Under the pieces are notes generated by a model that was not told where the DNA came from, searched no databases, and was given only the letters and a program-made list of their open reading frames with translations. From contig JAMZAV010000323.1 in NCBI GenBank assembly GCA_024449915.1, positions 1 through 64,000 on the forward strand: DNA of 64,000 nucleotides. The letters run 5' to 3'. The DNA comes from Sweltsa coloradensis. Lineage: Eukaryota; Arthropoda; Insecta; Plecoptera; Chloroperlidae. Shown one piece after another: positions 11,273 to 24,542 of this stretch (position 1 is the first letter of the stretch; the number at the start of each line of letters is the position of its first letter). A program made the position numbers and the translations under genes.

Positions 11273-11792
11273 GCGCGCGAATGTGAAACGTAAAAATCGT
11301 TATGCATTTTTGACGCAATCCGTATCAACTCTGTTTAGCCATAATAGTAGGCCTAGACTTTGATACAAATTTTGATATATTTTGGAAGTTCTCAACTTTT
11401 ATTGGCATGCCCTGATAACATTTGTACTTGATCATTAAAATTATCGAAAGACGGAGATAACATTTTAAAATCAATTAAATGTTACTCTGTCTTCACTTTT
11501 AAAACCTACATACAGACAGACTAACATCAACAAACAAAATCAATTGTGTACATATTCAAAGAGTCTTAGTGAAATTTAAAAAAAACTCTGTACTCTGACT
11601 CAAATTGGACTCGATACTCGAGTTATTTTTAATCCTCAGCCTCGGGCTTGACTCGGACTCAAAACCCAGGACTCGCACACCCCGAGTTTTAGATATTTTA
11701 AATTTTAAATTGTAAAAAACTTTTTATAGACCGTTTTTAGTTTAATCTTAGATTGGCAAGTTTCACACTTGTAGCCTAAGTTTAGTTAAAGA

Positions 11793-11948
11793 CCCTTTAC
11801 ACGAGCAATTAATTGCTAGCAATGATTGCTGAAAAGTTAGCAATTTTTCAGAAGGCGTGTAAATGCGTTATAGGAAATGTGTGTATCCAACTTGGAGTCA
11901 ATTAATTGCGGCAATGCATTGCTAGCAACTAATTGCTCGTGTAAAGGG
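11793..11948. mobile_element. Short MITE, palindromic ends
   Basis: The left end CCCTTTACACGAGCAATTAA is mirrored by the right end (TAATTGCTCGTGTAAAGGG). A second palindromic block, GCTAGCAAT, lies inside each arm. About 156 bp, non-coding. Confidence 0.65.
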
Positions 11949-12427
11949 CCTTTTACTATTTTATTTCTATGATAATCATATTGTATTCACCGTAGTTCTA
12001 CTATACCTACGACAACATATACTCGCCTACCGTGTTTTTGTGTAGGCACAATGACATGAGTGCTCAACACCATAGCTAATAAATATCAATATCGATGATA
12101 TTATTATCGCCGTCTCTTGTGCCATCAAACTGCATGATATTACACATGCAGTCACCGTGTTTTCGTTTAACTAAACTGTGTAAACATACGAATCAACACA
12201 CCTCTTTATTAAATACAGCTTTAAAACGTCACCCTATAGTGTAATATTGTTGTAGGTGTGGTCCTCCTAACTAGCTTCGTCCGTTCATCCAATTAAAACT
12301 GTTTTAATTGACTGAGTGCAAGAAGAGGTTATCTCGTGTTTAGTGATAAGGATGGCCTGGGCTAATTTGATTGATAAGCGACTTGGTATCTGCTTCAGCT
12401 TCTAGAACATTGCATCTCTCCTGACAG

Positions 12428-12760
12428 CAGTGGCGTCACTAGGTTTTTTGGGGGGAGGCGCCGCCCCCCCCCCTAATCGCAATCCGCTCTCCCAGTAATT
12501 TCCTCGTTTTTCTTTTTTTTCCAATTAAGAACCCACAGTTGGTCATCCTGAATAAGGCACAGATTTTCACCAAAATGACCTTGAAGGAGAAAACTTTTAG
12601 ATTAAAAAGTGATGTTTTAAAACGCACAGATTTTCACCAAAATAACCTTGAAGGAGAAAACTTTTATATTAAAAAGAGAATTTTAGTAAATCAAAAATTG
12701 GTCATTGTGATGCTTTAAAACGCACCTATTTTCACCAAAATGACCTTTAAGGAGTAAATC
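12428..12760 (+). mobile_element. Non-autonomous repeat starting CAGTGGCGTCACTAGG
   Basis: It starts CAGTGGCGTCACTAGG and contains a direct repeat of a roughly 70-bp unit (ACGCACAGATTTTCACCAAA, CCTTGAAGGAGAAAACTTTT). A minus-strand relative is at 50740-50935. The start is reminiscent of hAT-type termini; no right terminus was established. Confidence 0.5.
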
Positions 12761-13133
12761 ATGGATATCTCGAGATGTATGTGCACAGCTTGTGTGTGAT
12801 TAATAAACCGAATTTCCATTGTTGACGTTGACCAAACATGTGTACTACGGAGAAGGTGAAGCGTGTGATGACTTGACGCGATTGTGCTGTGTTTGTTTAG
12901 ACGATAGTTTGACTGGAGACTGGAAGTATGGACCCTGGGTCGAACTCCTTGTTCACATTCTACGTTAGATCGAGCGAAACCGATTCCATTCTTTTAAATT
13001 CGATTCGCGAGAGCAAAATGCATGAACAAGTGAAAGTAGTTTCAAACGTTTACAATCAATACTAGTTTATTTTTTAAAAAATACTCCTAAAAATGTATAT
13101 AATGTAAATAGTGAGGAGTGAAAACCATTATTA

Positions 13134-13202
<69 letters not shown>

Positions 13203-14690
13203 TCATCATAAGACATGTTACATATACACATAAATACATGCAGATTGTATTGGCCGCATGAAGAAAGGAATGCAAGAAGCGGGACCACATCCCATCCACC
13301 TAGATAGGTGTCCTGCATCCATTTAAAATTAAACGAAAAGTAGAGATTAATGATACGTTCAAAGAAAGTAACATAATGATATAAATTAATACTAAATATT
13401 GTGATTGATTTGTGGAAATGATCTTAAATAAGTGATGAAAATATCACTTGTTTTACAATATTTACTAACTTCTTCATAAGTTTTTTTCTTCGAATGAAAC
13501 CATATTTCTCGGTCATAAATCACAAGTTTGGTATTGATGTTGATGAGATGACTTTAAAAAACGGTTGTGCACGAACGTTTACAGTGATGTCAATAATTCA
13601 AGCATAATAATCAAGCTCTCTGGAATGAAAACCTTTAAAAGAAATGACTGAATTCAGTCGCCTCCACGATCATTTTAAACTACATGGGCTCATGTTTTGA
13701 ACATTAACAAGGAATACAAAAAATTAGATTTTCATTCGTTGTTATTAATGTTCGTTTATTTTTGCACACCTGTAATAAATATAAAAGCAACGTGACAGGT
13801 ACCGGTACGCCGGAGGTACATAACCTCCACCCATCATACTTCCAGCCCGGCGAGTGAAGAATGTATCGCATGATACAAGACTGTTATACGTTGCACCCAA
13901 GCTTCCGACCGAAAAGATTATTGACCTCCGGGATAAACAGTCCAAAGTCCAATCTCAGCCTGTAATAATTGTATAGTTACAATAATTTCCCTCACAAACA
14001 CATTCTCAACTCGTACACAATCTAAATCGGGTTCCTTACAATTAATTAGGCGGTTATTTCAAGGAATTTGCGTAAGGGAGATTGTGTTGTTGTTGTTTTC
14101 GTGTTATTTCTCGAAGTATAATCTTGTTTCGGAGTTGCAGAGCTTGGTGCATAGACGACGTGAATTGTGTTTTGGTCTCAGCTAATTGATTTTTTAGTGG
14201 TCTCCTAATCCGAGTCTGCATTCAAATATACAGTAGACATAAAGTGCCATTTTGTTAAAGGTACCATTCCATGCAGCCAGAATGAGCAGGATTCTTTAAA
14301 TAAGTGTTTATTTGACATAACACTGCTCTTTATCAATATTTTATTTGTGATATTTCGACTTTTATTCAAAAATCTTTTTCAAACGGAAGGTTGAACAAAG
14401 GAATAGGGCCTAGGCATGATTATTATGCCACCGCTATTTGGCTTTTGTCGAGGGAAGATATGGATACTCATCAAATTCAATAATATGACCAATTATTGTT
14501 GTTTTAACAGGAAAAACCACCAAAATATACGTTTCTGTACTTTCTTTCATTTATTTATTTATTTATCTATCGGCATACAGGGCAAAGCCCCACAAGTGTG
14601 ATATAATAAAAATATAATATCAAAGAATCGCACACATATAAAAGATAACATAGAATTCAACAAAGTGACAAATACATATACTAGGAAAAC
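12761..14690. other. Intergenic AT-rich DNA
   Basis: Apart from the (ATT)n tract I see no gene or clear mobile element here. Short ORFs lack splice or homology support. Confidence 0.45.
13127..13200. repeat. (ATT)n microsatellite
   Basis: About 24 uninterrupted ATT units. It generates a spurious poly-Asn ORF on the minus strand. Confidence 0.97.
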
Positions 14691-15434
14691 GCTAAAGTCC
14701 CGCCGCGTTGATGGATGAGCTTTTTAAAATTTTTAGTTTGCATGGGATATCTTTACTTTTGCAAGTGCTTTGTTTTGCTGCCTACGCATTGTAGGTGATT
14801 GTTGTCAAGTTTCTTTTGTTACCTGTCAATTGGTATTATTTACTGTAAAAAACTTATATTAAAAGCTATATTTCAATGGATTCTGGCTAACTATTTCAAC
14901 TTTTTCTTTCAAAAGGTACTACATCACCATAACCTTAATGTCCATGTATAATATGAACGTTGTAGCCCACCCGTTCGGTGAGAATTGGCCCAAATGGCAC
15001 GAAAATATCACACAAAAAATCAAAAAACTTATATTAAAAGCTTTATTTCTATGGATTCTGGCTAACTTTTTCAATTTTTTCTTTCAAAAGGTACTACATC
15101 ACTAAAACCTTAATGGCCATGTATAATATGAACGTTGTAGCCCCACCCGTTTGGTCAGAATTGGCCCAAACGTCACGAAAATATCGCACTAAAAATCGAA
15201 AAAAATCGTAAAAGTACGATATTCATGAGAAATATTTCTTCGATTGTACCCAAAAAACAATACACCTCTAAGTTCAGAGATTTCGAAGGTCCTGTCAAAT
15301 TTTCATCAAGATCGGATATGCCGTTTGCCTGGTAGAGAGTTAACAAACAGACAGAAAAACAAACAAACAAAAAAAAAAACACCCGAGCTAAATTTTTTGG
15401 GGGTCAGTGAAATTGAAGTCTTCGCTTCGCTCAA
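14691..15434 (-). mobile_element. Helentron-like non-autonomous element H1
   Basis: Read on the minus strand it begins with TTGAGCGAAGCGAAGACTTC, passes a poly-pyrimidine/TGTTTGTCTGTTTG microsatellite, and ends GCTCATCCATCAACGCGG...GCGTTTTCCTAG followed by T. The interior (about 14840-15200) carries a direct duplication of about 185 bp (TTATATTAAAAGCT..., GAACGTTGTAGCCC). Relatives: 34610-35322, 52831-53648 and 59875-60574. Classification is inferred from end structure. Confidence 0.55.
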
Positions 15435-16087
15435 CATATAAAAAACAATGACACTTAAAAAAGTGAGTCACACCCCAGGTAACAAATAAGACAACAAGAT
15501 TTTTAAAAGTGATCAACGAACAAGAAAATGGATCGCATGATGGTGGTACATATACATTTAAACTGCTTTGTATTCTATTAAAACAACAATTCTTATCCAT
15601 ACTTATCCGACACTTGGGAACACTGAACATGTCCTGTTTTCGTGTAGTTCTAGATGCTTAAAACAAACAAGTTGAATAAATTTGCGTTGACCATTCTCCA
15701 ACTTAGCTACATTAGTTGCGTGACTATTGTTGGGATTCCATATCGTAATCAAATCACTGGCATGTTGTAAAAACACATCCCACGATGTGTGTTCTTATTA
15801 CGTTATTACACCTTGCCATCATTTTACTGTGGCAACCTCGTTTTGTGTATTCTGAACAGATAATTTGTGTCGGTAACTTGTCTATGTTGTTTTGTGTATA
15901 GCCTAATAAAAGATGAATAACTGGTGGTTTTAAACTTTGATAAAAGAAGCGAAAAGTTTGTTGCGGGTAATAGAAATAAGTTATGAGACTTATAAAGTAA
16001 GAGTTTTCTTGTGTGTTGTTTGAAACGGCCGTGCGTGTTTGCAGTGACAGTGACAGAGAAGATGAGCGTATGACTCTAGTTTACTAT

Positions 16088-16290
16088 GGCGTGTTACCGA
16101 CAGTGTTCATTCGGGAGGTCCCGGGTTCAAATCTCGTCAAGACCGGAAATCCTAACTGAAGTTTTTTTCCGAGGGTTTTCTCAGTCATTAATGCGGATGC
16201 AAGGGATTGAGTCCTCTTAAACAGCCCTCGGACATCCCCTCACAATTGTCCTAACTCCAATACACCTAGTTATGAAGAGGGTCACATCGG
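16088..16290 (+). mobile_element. tRNA-derived SINE (family also at 49945-50185)
   Basis: It contains GGGAGGTCCCGGGTTCAAAT, then GACCGGAAATCCTAACTGA, a TTTTTTTCCGAGGGTTTTCTC run, GGGATTGAGTCCTCTTAAAC and CCCTCGGACATCCC. The 49945 copy matches block for block. Confidence 0.7.
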
Positions 16291-18290
16291 TTTGCTCTGA
16301 TAGTGTAGCCTACAGCGGGTATCCTTACTAAAAAAGTATGTCGCGTTGAAGGGGGCGGGGGGGGGGGGGTATTTGCACGCGGAGTACTGTGGTTGTTAAA
16401 GGTTTACTATGGAAGGACTTTCTCAGGATGAACACGAGGGATGACGGGGAGGATAGCACAAGTCCTGACAATTATCTCTGACGTCTCCAGGATCTGGAGA
16501 TCGTCATGGGGATGCTGGGATTGTTTGGGAATATTAATAAACAAAATACGCATAGTAAACCTGCCAAGAACAACGTTAACTTATTGGACCAAGGTTGTGA
16601 GAATAGGTCAGAGTTAGTTATCCAATCATATCCCAGTATTTGAGTTAAAACTGATGAAAAGCTTAGTAAAAACTTATGTTAGGATTGCCGGTGGAGTGTA
16701 TCGAGCCTACGACCTTCCAAGTTAATCCCACGAAAAAACGCATGAGCTACCACGATTAGTAAGTCTTGTAGAAGTTGTTTAATGGAACGTAGTATATCGT
16801 GTATACACGCTTTTCAATTAAAGACATTGCAAGTGGTGTGTCTGAAAACGTCTGACCCAGTGAAGTCTCGTGTGTCGTTATACACTTGTTAGCACACCTC
16901 TTGTTCATATTTGTTTGTCCCTCTCCTCCAACAATAATTCGCAACGTTTCCCCTGCACGAACCGAACGAAGTGAAATCCTATCAAATGAATTCTCTCCGC
17001 TAATGCGCTCGCAGGTGGCCGGCGTCCCAGGCGCAGATCGTCCCGCGGATGTGCCTGGCACCGACGAGCCATGCACGCACGCGGCCCGTACACGCGTCCC
17101 CACCCGGCCGGCGACACATGATTGCCTAAATCATCCTCCTCGACTTCTTCAGGTCAAACGTGCACGCAGACTTTCTTTACCGGCTTCAATATAGCGGATC
17201 CATATGTTAATCTACTGATAAGGGAGGATTTATCTAACGAATCACGCATTCATACGGCGATGTAAGTTATTTTCATTGTAACGTAGCGCTACTTATTTTG
17301 AAAAACATCTAAACAAATCAAATGCGAAAAAATTAAATGCCTGACGATTTTATAAATGGTTCGTAGGAATTTGAGGTATGTTCGATTGTTGGAACAGAAT
17401 ATTTTGAGTTTGCTCGTTCCATTCAATTTTGTGAGTGTTTGTGGCGAACTGGCGATATCCCCCAAATACTTATTTTATATCCATTCGATTTATTTATTTA
17501 TGTAATTATTTAGTTATATAGTTATTTATTAATTGATTGATTGACTAGTGGTTGTTTAACTGCACTAAATTGCTCTTGCATGATGCCACCTTGTCCTAGA
17601 CCTAACCGATACATGTGACGAGCCACGTGTGAAGGACATGTTGAAGGGGGTTGGGGTAGTGAATGTTCTGTCTGAACAACACCTCATGCGTGAGAGCGTG
17701 TCATTAAACACAAGTTAAAACTTTGAAACAGTCATTTTTTAATTCTTTACTTTCTACTTTTCAACATATCTATAACGTCTTCGCCCTTTTAACTGAATGT
17801 CGATTGTCATATACACAAGCGTTAAATTGTACGGTTCCCCTTATGTTTTCTCTGTATTGAACAATCATAAAAGACTAGAAACCTAAAACGACACACATAA
17901 AAAACTATCTGGGATTTCTTGAAAAGTCATTATTCTGGCTACCGGTCTGAGAAGTCACCCTAGCTCTGCTCTGTGAGTCTTTGTCTCAATCATTATTAAT
18001 CTTCCCGCCACACGCAACTTACGACATTACATGCAAATCGGACATCACAATCACTATACAAGTGTTTACGAGTTAATAGTGGTAGCCTGGTTGTGTATTG
18101 TACAATACAGGCAGCATTACTATTGCTTCGTGTGTTCGCTGTGATGACGTCATCTATGTTTACCGAGAGGGATTCACGTATTTCGTCAAGGTCATTAACA
18201 CACGTGGTGGAGGTTTGGGGAACCAGCTGTAGGAATTCTCGTCCACCCTATTATTTTAGTGTAAAGTACTTTTGAATGTAATTTGTACCA
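16291..18290. other. Intergenic; GC-rich patch at 16985-17110
   Basis: It is mostly AT-rich and unassigned. The GC-rich patch 16985-17110 follows an acceptor-like GCGCTCGCAG and is open in one frame on each strand, but there is no recognisable protein and no clear donor. A SINE remnant is visible near 16681-16730 (AGGATTGCCGGTGGAGTG). No gene is called. Confidence 0.4.
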
Positions 18291-19476
18291 AGGTGTTTTA
18301 GATTTAAAACAAAATGATTTGTTTAATAGAAATCTTTGATTTTAATCAAGTGCACTTTTTTCTTCATTTTGAGCAACAAACACAATAGTTCTAATTGATT
18401 AAGTCAAAGTTTTCCTTACAATTCTTTTTGAATTACCTAGATTTTCTGAAACGCTTGTGAAAGTATTTGATCCGCTAACCAACTTGACAAGTTTTGAAAC
18501 ACTAATATTGTTGATTCAAATCAATAAAAATCTGTTTTAAATCGAAAAAGGGGTTTTTAAAATCGAAAAGTTGATTTAAATTTTTAAAAAAATTATTTAA
18601 ACAGGTATATCATGATTTTTTTTATAAAAATGAAAAAATAACAACCTGATTTGTACTTGAAATGAACCTATGCAAACTATATCATCAGGAGACAAAAACA
18701 GTTACTATTTACTTTTGTTGTTTACATTTTGGGGGCTGACCTTCGGGATTATGTAATTGTAATGAGATAACGGTTAGAAAAATCCGGATCTTCTAAATAT
18801 GTTCTCTCCTAATCAATAGAGAAATAAAACATCCTAATCTATTGTTTTGGATTGTTTCAATAAAAAAACACTTTGTCGTCTAAGATGTAAGGATACGTCA
18901 AAAGAATAAAATATAAAGACAGTCTACAAAATATTCACAAAAATGTGCCAAAAGTGTTCTATTTAGAAGGGCTCTAGTCAATCAAGTAGACTACTTTTAG
19001 TGATGCCTATTAGTAGCAGAAATGTTATGGAGTTGTTCACAAATTGTGAATGCATTTTCCTGGGTTGTTTTGAATGTGTTCTATGTATTTTCCCGTATTT
19101 ATTTATCACTGAAACAGCCCATTGTTATCTAGTCGAGCTCGAAGTGAAATCAATTATCAGGGGTTTTCCAGTGAGTGGTGTGTGGTGAGGGTTCCGGTTA
19201 GGTAGGGTAATGGGTCTGCGATACATCTTTCCAGCCAAGGTGGGGGAGTGAAGTAAACTAATGTGCGTGCAGTGAGACCACAGTCCCGTCCATTGATTAG
19301 CTTCGACCTACTGGTGATAATGAGTACGATTGTAGTAACAGCTGACCACCTGTTGCATCTCATCTACAGCATAGTACACCGATCCAAGGCGTTCCGTATA
19401 CATTCTATACGAGTGTTACTTCATCTTTTAGTGACCTTGGGAATCACGGGTCCTCACTAACAAGGGGATATTGCAG

Positions 19477-19496
19477 GATCCGGCACCTCCACCAAA
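19477..19496 (-). repeat. Dispersed 20-mer, locus 2
   Basis: Complement of TTTGGTGGAGGTGCCGGGTC with one mismatch (GGATC for GGGTC). It lies in segmental copy A. Confidence 0.8.
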
Positions 19497-20013
19497 ATAG
19501 TCAAATATTAATTTATAACATTTTATTTGTGTGTCCTTCAACAATTTGTTGATTATGTAGCTCGGCCACCTTTTTTAGTTCTCCCGTACTCTCGAATTGT
19601 TTTAGAATATTTGTCTGTTGAGATTATAACTAGCCCACCATTTTCATTTTTAGTAATATAATCATTGTTCGTTGAAATGGGTTTCGATGTATTTTCATTA
19701 TTTGTTTTATATTTTCTGCAGTAACCCCATAAGCGAGACGTGGATCAAGGAGTGGCATTTTAGAAATTGGCTGTTGACTGAGAGGCCAAAGGACCCAATC
19801 CCAATTGAAAACCTTGAAAAAACTTTCAATCAGGATTGCGGGTGGCGGGTAACGAGCCAGCGACCTCCCGAATCAGAGTCCTGAGCATGAGATATACTAG
19901 TATTGAGAATATGCGTGTGTACATGTCACGACAAGCTAGCTCATTATCAGAACGTTAATTCCCTTGATCCGGCACCAGTGTCTGATTCCATTAACCCTAT
20001 CGTCTGTTTCCAG

Positions 20014-20078
20014 GTAGCATCTGTTCGGGGAAGCGCCGCCGAGACCGCAATGGCACACGGGCGTCGCAACGCCGGACG
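20014..20078 (+). other. Exon-like cassette, copy A (65 nt)
   Basis: An acceptor-like CTGTTTCCAG precedes 65 GC-rich bases and a consensus donor GTAAGT follows. The cassette is open in one frame (start VASVRGSAAETAMAHGRR) and contains an internal ATG in context GCAATGG. Copies at 23098-23162 and 26419-26482. No known protein is recognised; it could be a 5' untranslated or small coding exon. Confidence 0.4.
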
Positions 20079-21714
20079 GTAAGTGAAATTAGCTCCGCGC
20101 TAGCGTCACGCATTGCACGGACACGCATTCCGGGGGCACGAGCCTTCTTCAAACCATGCGGTCGCTAACAACACGACAACACAGAAGTGGGTCACACGGG
20201 GTGTGATTTGCTATAGTTAATTAGAGACTCTTATTTTATTTCTATTTAATATTTATAAAAATCAATTCTTAATTGAGACACCCGGGATTATTATAAACTT
20301 AGTATCTAATATCTTAACACTTTCAGTTTCTAGTTTGAGTTTACATGGACAACCCATAGATATTGGACACCTATTGAAGGCTAGATTAGCAGTGTCCAAT
20401 ACCTCCGCACAGGCGCGAGCTTAGAAAATTGAAGCGTCGAAGAGCCAATTCAAAATGGCGATTTGGCTTTTTGTTTTTTTAATGCAATAAAGTATTTTTC
20501 TGGATTGTTTGATATAGTTTTAGCTTGTGCAGTATGCGATTGAACAAACAGAAACAATAAGACGTTATATTGCATAAGGGAATTTGAAATTTGATTAGCT
20601 CACGTCAACTGACAGGTGTTTTAGATTTAAACAAATGATTTTTAATGAAACTTTATTTACAAGTCACTTTTTCTTCATTTGAGCAACAAACACAATAGTT
20701 CTAATGATTAGTCAAGTTTTCCTTACAATTCTTTTTGAATAGATTTTCTGAAACGCTTGTGAAAGTATTGATCGCTACAACTGACAAGTTTTGAAACACT
20801 AATATGTGATCAAATCCCCTTTAAAAACTGTTTTAAATCGAAAGGGGGTTTTTAAATCGAAAAGTTGATTTAAATTTTTAAATGTTTAAAGAATCATGAT
20901 TTTTTTATAAAATGAAAATAACAACTGATTTGTATTGAAATGACCTATGCAAACTATATCACAGGGGACAAAACAGTTACTATTTACTTTTGTTTTTACT
21001 TTGGGGGCGACCTTCGGGATTTGTAATTGTAAGAGAACGGTTAGAAAATCCGGATCTTCTAAATTTTCTCTCCTAATCATAGAGAATAAACATCTAACTA
21101 TTTTTTGGTTGTTCAATAAAAAAACACTTTGTCGTTAAGATGTAAGGATAGTCAAAAGAATAAAATATAAAGGAGTCAAAAATATTCACAAAATGTGCCA
21201 AAGGTTTATTTAGAAGGCTTAGTCAATCATAGACTACTTTAGTGTGCCTTAGTAGCAGAATGTTATGGAGTGTTCACAAATGTATGCTTTCTGGGTTTTT
21301 GAATGTGTTCTATGTATTTTCCCGTATTATTTACACTGAAACAGCCCATTGTTTTCAGTCGAGCTCGAAGTGAAATCAATATCATGGGTTTTCCAGTGTG
21401 GTGTGTGGTGAGGTCCGTTAGGCAGGTAATGGGACGCGATACATCTTCCAGCCAAGGTGGGGGAGTGAAGTAAACTAATGTGCGTGCAGTGAGACCACAG
21501 TCCCGTCCATTGATTAGCTCGACCTACTGGTGATAATGAGTACGACTGTAGTAACAGCTGACCACTGTGCATCTCATTACAGCACACCGATCCAAGGCGT
21601 TGCGTACATTCTATACGAGTGTTACTTCATCGTTTAGTGACCTTGGGCGAAGTGAGTATAGCGACGGCCTCGCCTTGGGGATCACGGGTCCTCACTAACA
21701 AGGGGATATTGCAG

Positions 21715-21734
21715 GACCCGGCACCTCCACCAAA
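21715..21734 (-). repeat. Dispersed 20-mer, locus 3
   Basis: Exact complement of TTTGGTGGAGGTGCCGGGTC; homologous by duplication to locus 2. Confidence 0.85.
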
Positions 21735-21750
21735 ATAGTCAAATATTAAT

Positions 21751-22613
21751 TAGACGAGTGAGCGGCAGCGAACGTAAGTCTACAACGCTACTAGATCGGT
21801 CCTTGGTCGTGATTAATTCTGTATGTTAAAAATGTTAAATGTTAAATGTCTGTCTGTCCAGTCCCATACGGCCGAACGGCCAAATAGACTGAGCTGAAAT
21901 TTTAAACAAACATCCGTGACCAGGTAACTGAGAACTGCTAACAAAATGAGCACAATCTGTGCGATTTAAACCTGCAAGAATAAAAAACTGAAAAATACGT
22001 TGAAATGTATAGGAATTATTTTAACGACAATGTTTTCATTTTGATATGATATTTTTGTTTGTTATTTACCTGGCTGTGAAATGCCGTGTCCAAGGTTAAT
22101 CGAATGGTGGACGTCAAGGTACCCCAAATTCACTCGTAGATTGAGTAAACCTTGCAATATTTTCACGTTTCGTACTGGCTATGTTTTCCATAGTATTGCC
22201 ACAGATGATGGACTACACTGCGTTATGCATTTCAAACATGTTAAATAATTTAAAAAGTACAATCAGAAATTAAAAAAACTTTTCCGATTGGGGGTTTGAA
22301 CCCAGGTTCCACATTTTGGGTATAAGGGCGCCTAGCCATCTAGACTAGGGAAACGCCAAGCGTGTTGGACGAGTGAGCGAGTCATGTGTTGAGAACCGGG
22401 AACATTTGCATTTAAATGATTGTTATATTTGTATAAATAATAGAGTTTTTAAGTTTAGTTGGTATAAGGGCGCGTCAACTGTAAGGCCATAACGCGAACG
22501 TAGCCTAACATAGGCTATATAGATAGGCCTAAGGTAGGGGGAAGAAAAGTAATGTTACCGGGTACTCAACACATGGCTCACTCACTCGTCAAACAACGAC
22601 TTTGGCGTTTCCC
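21751..22613 (+). mobile_element. Helentron-like element H5
   Basis: The 5' end is TAGACGAGTGAGCGGCAGCG. A short CTGTCTGTCC stretch follows, then a body shared with 24543-25230 and (inverted) 30191-31071. A minus-oriented tRNA-like block lies at 22285-22344. The 3' hairpin runs from CTAGGGAAACGCC (22345) to GGCGTTTCCC (22613), and a T follows. The 5' ACGAGTGAGCG recurs inverted in the 3' block (CTCACTCGT), which fits the asymmetric inverted repeats described for Helentrons. Copy A supplies the empty site. Confidence 0.6.
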
Positions 22614-23097
22614 ATATTTATAACATTTTATTTGTGTGTCCTTCAACAATTGTTGTTAATCGTAGATCGGCCACCTTTTTTAGTTCTCCCGTACTCTCTG
22701 AATTGTTTTAGAATATTTGTCTGTTGAGATTGTAACTAGCCACCATTTTCATTTTAGTAATATAATCATTGTTCGTTGAAAATGGTTTCGATGTATTTTC
22801 ATTATTTGTTTTATATTTTCTGCAGTAACCCCATAAGCGAGACGTGGATCAAGGAGTGGCATAGAAAATTGGCTGTTAACTGAGAGGCCAAAGGACCCAA
22901 TCCAATTTTGGAAAATTTATAATTCGGGGGGGTAAAGCGGACCTCCGAATCAATCCAGAAAAAAAGAAAATTTACCACAGTATAGTATTGAGAATATGCG
23001 TGTGTTCATGTCACGACAACTAGCTCATTATCAGAACGTTCATTCCCTTGATCCAGTACCAGTGTCGGATTCCATTAACCCTATCGTCTCTTTCCAG

Positions 23098-23162
23098 GTA
23101 GCGTCTGTTCGGGGAAGCGCCGCCGAGACCGCAATGGCACACGGGCGTCGCGACGCCGGACG
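23098..23162 (+). other. Exon-like cassette, copy B (65 nt)
   Basis: Same layout as 20014-20078: acceptor TCTTTCCAG, 65 bases, donor GTAAGT. Only a few substitutions differ and both splice consensus sites are intact. Confidence 0.4.
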
Positions 23163-23867
23163 GTAAGTGAAATTAGCTCCGCGCTTAGCGTCACGCATTG
23201 CACGGACACGCATTCCGGCGGCACGAGCCTTCTTCAAACCCTGCGGTCGCTAACAACACGACAACACAGAAGTGGGTCACACGGGGTGTGATTTGCTATA
23301 GTTAATTAGAGATCTATTTTATTTTTATTTAATATTTATAAAATCAATTCTTAATTGAGACACCCGGGATTATTAAACTTAGTATCTAATATCTTAACAC
23401 TTTCAGTTTCTAGTTTGAGTTTACATGGACAACCCATAATATTGGACACTATTGAAGGCTAGATTTGCAGTGTCCAATACCTCCGCACAGGCGCGAGCTA
23501 GAAAATTGAAGCGTCGAAAAGCCAATTCCCAAAAAGGCGATTTGGCTTTTTGTTTTTTTAATGCAATAAAGTATTTTTCTGGATTGTTTGATATAGTTTT
23601 AGCTTGTGCAGTATGCGATTGAACAAACAGAAACAATAAGACGTTATATTGCATAAGGGAATTTAGTAACCATTTGATGTATGCTCAGCTGTCAAACTGA
23701 TGGCCATCTTTAAAAATATTCGGTCTACAAATCGCTCCCACTTAATTAACATGCAAACTGGGATTTCAAAATGGCTTCTAATTGTCACGGAAGTGGACCA
23801 ATGACTGCTAATCTAGCCTACTATAGGTGTTAAGATATCTATGGGACAACCATTCGGTTAGATCATA

Positions 23868-24090
23868 ATGCATTGGGCCACTCTGGAGAACAGGCCGGTG
23901 CTGGACAGTTTCAGCCACGGGCAAGGGGAGTGAAGGGGGTTTATCATGTCTTTGTCATCGTTCGTATCGTCGTCGTCGTGTTGGTTGTCGAAGGAGAAGG
24001 GGAGTGGGGGCGACGACGGGGAATGCCTGACCTCTCCTCTAGTTCGGAATGTAAAATACTCCCCCAACAGAGATTGGATGTACAAAAGTA
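23868..24090 (-). mobile_element. CGT-rich SINE-like element
   Basis: It matches 26735-26905 and 42540-42765 (GGGGGCGACGACGGGGAATG, CTCTAGTTCGGA, TACTCCC) and, inverted, 7395-7672. ORFs on both strands are by-products. Confidence 0.6.
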
Positions 24091-24542
24091 CAGTAGGCCT
24101 ATTTGATCGCAGGAAGTCTTTTAGATTGGAATGCTTGGTGCAATAGACAAGACAACTTATTGGAGCATGCACTAACAAAGTCTTCTCTAAAACATTAAAT
24201 AAACAATGTCGTAACTATCCTTCCATGTCCGCATCCAATCATTACTGGGTCTCCAAGTGAAGAGCTCGTCTTTTGCATATTCTTATGAATCACAAGCGGT
24301 TTGAAGCATACAACCGGAATCAAATGCCAGCAACAACAGATACTTTACCATTTCCAACCTACTATAAATTTTAACATGGAAAGTAGTTGTAGTGTAAGGA
24401 GGTGACCATTATTTTCTGAAATTGCACCCACCTCTGTTGGGCACCGGTGCCAAAGGTACCTCCAAGCATATAGGCATATAAGTAATAATTAGCAATAAGT
24501 GTTAAAAGTTTATGTGTTTTGTATCCATGTTCACCTCCTCAT

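Larger units (their letters stand above)
18291..20587 (+). repeat. Segmental repeat, copy A (about 2.3 kb)
   Basis: The segment has an upstream half (18291-19500, U1) and a downstream half (19500-20587, U2). U1 recurs at 20614-21745. U2 recurs at 22615-23665 and, with an insertion, at 25231-26600. U2 contains a minus-strand SINE remnant (19790-19893) and the exon-like cassette at 20014-20078. Copy A is the longest and cleanest, and has no Helentron-like insertion at its U1/U2 junction. Confidence 0.85.
20614..23665 (+). repeat. Segmental repeat, copy B with Helentron-like insertion
   Basis: It repeats U1 (20614-21745) and U2 (22615-23665). Relative to copy A the U1 part is shorter by about 7%, nearly all by isolated single-base losses. 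A Helentron-like element (21751-22613) separates the halves exactly where copy A reads AATATTAATTTATAAC. A separate 33-base insertion follows CCTTGGG at about 21648-21680. Confidence 0.85.

Noticed and set aside
13087..13299. Poly-Asn protein on the minus strand
   Set aside because: Translation of the (ATT)n microsatellite.
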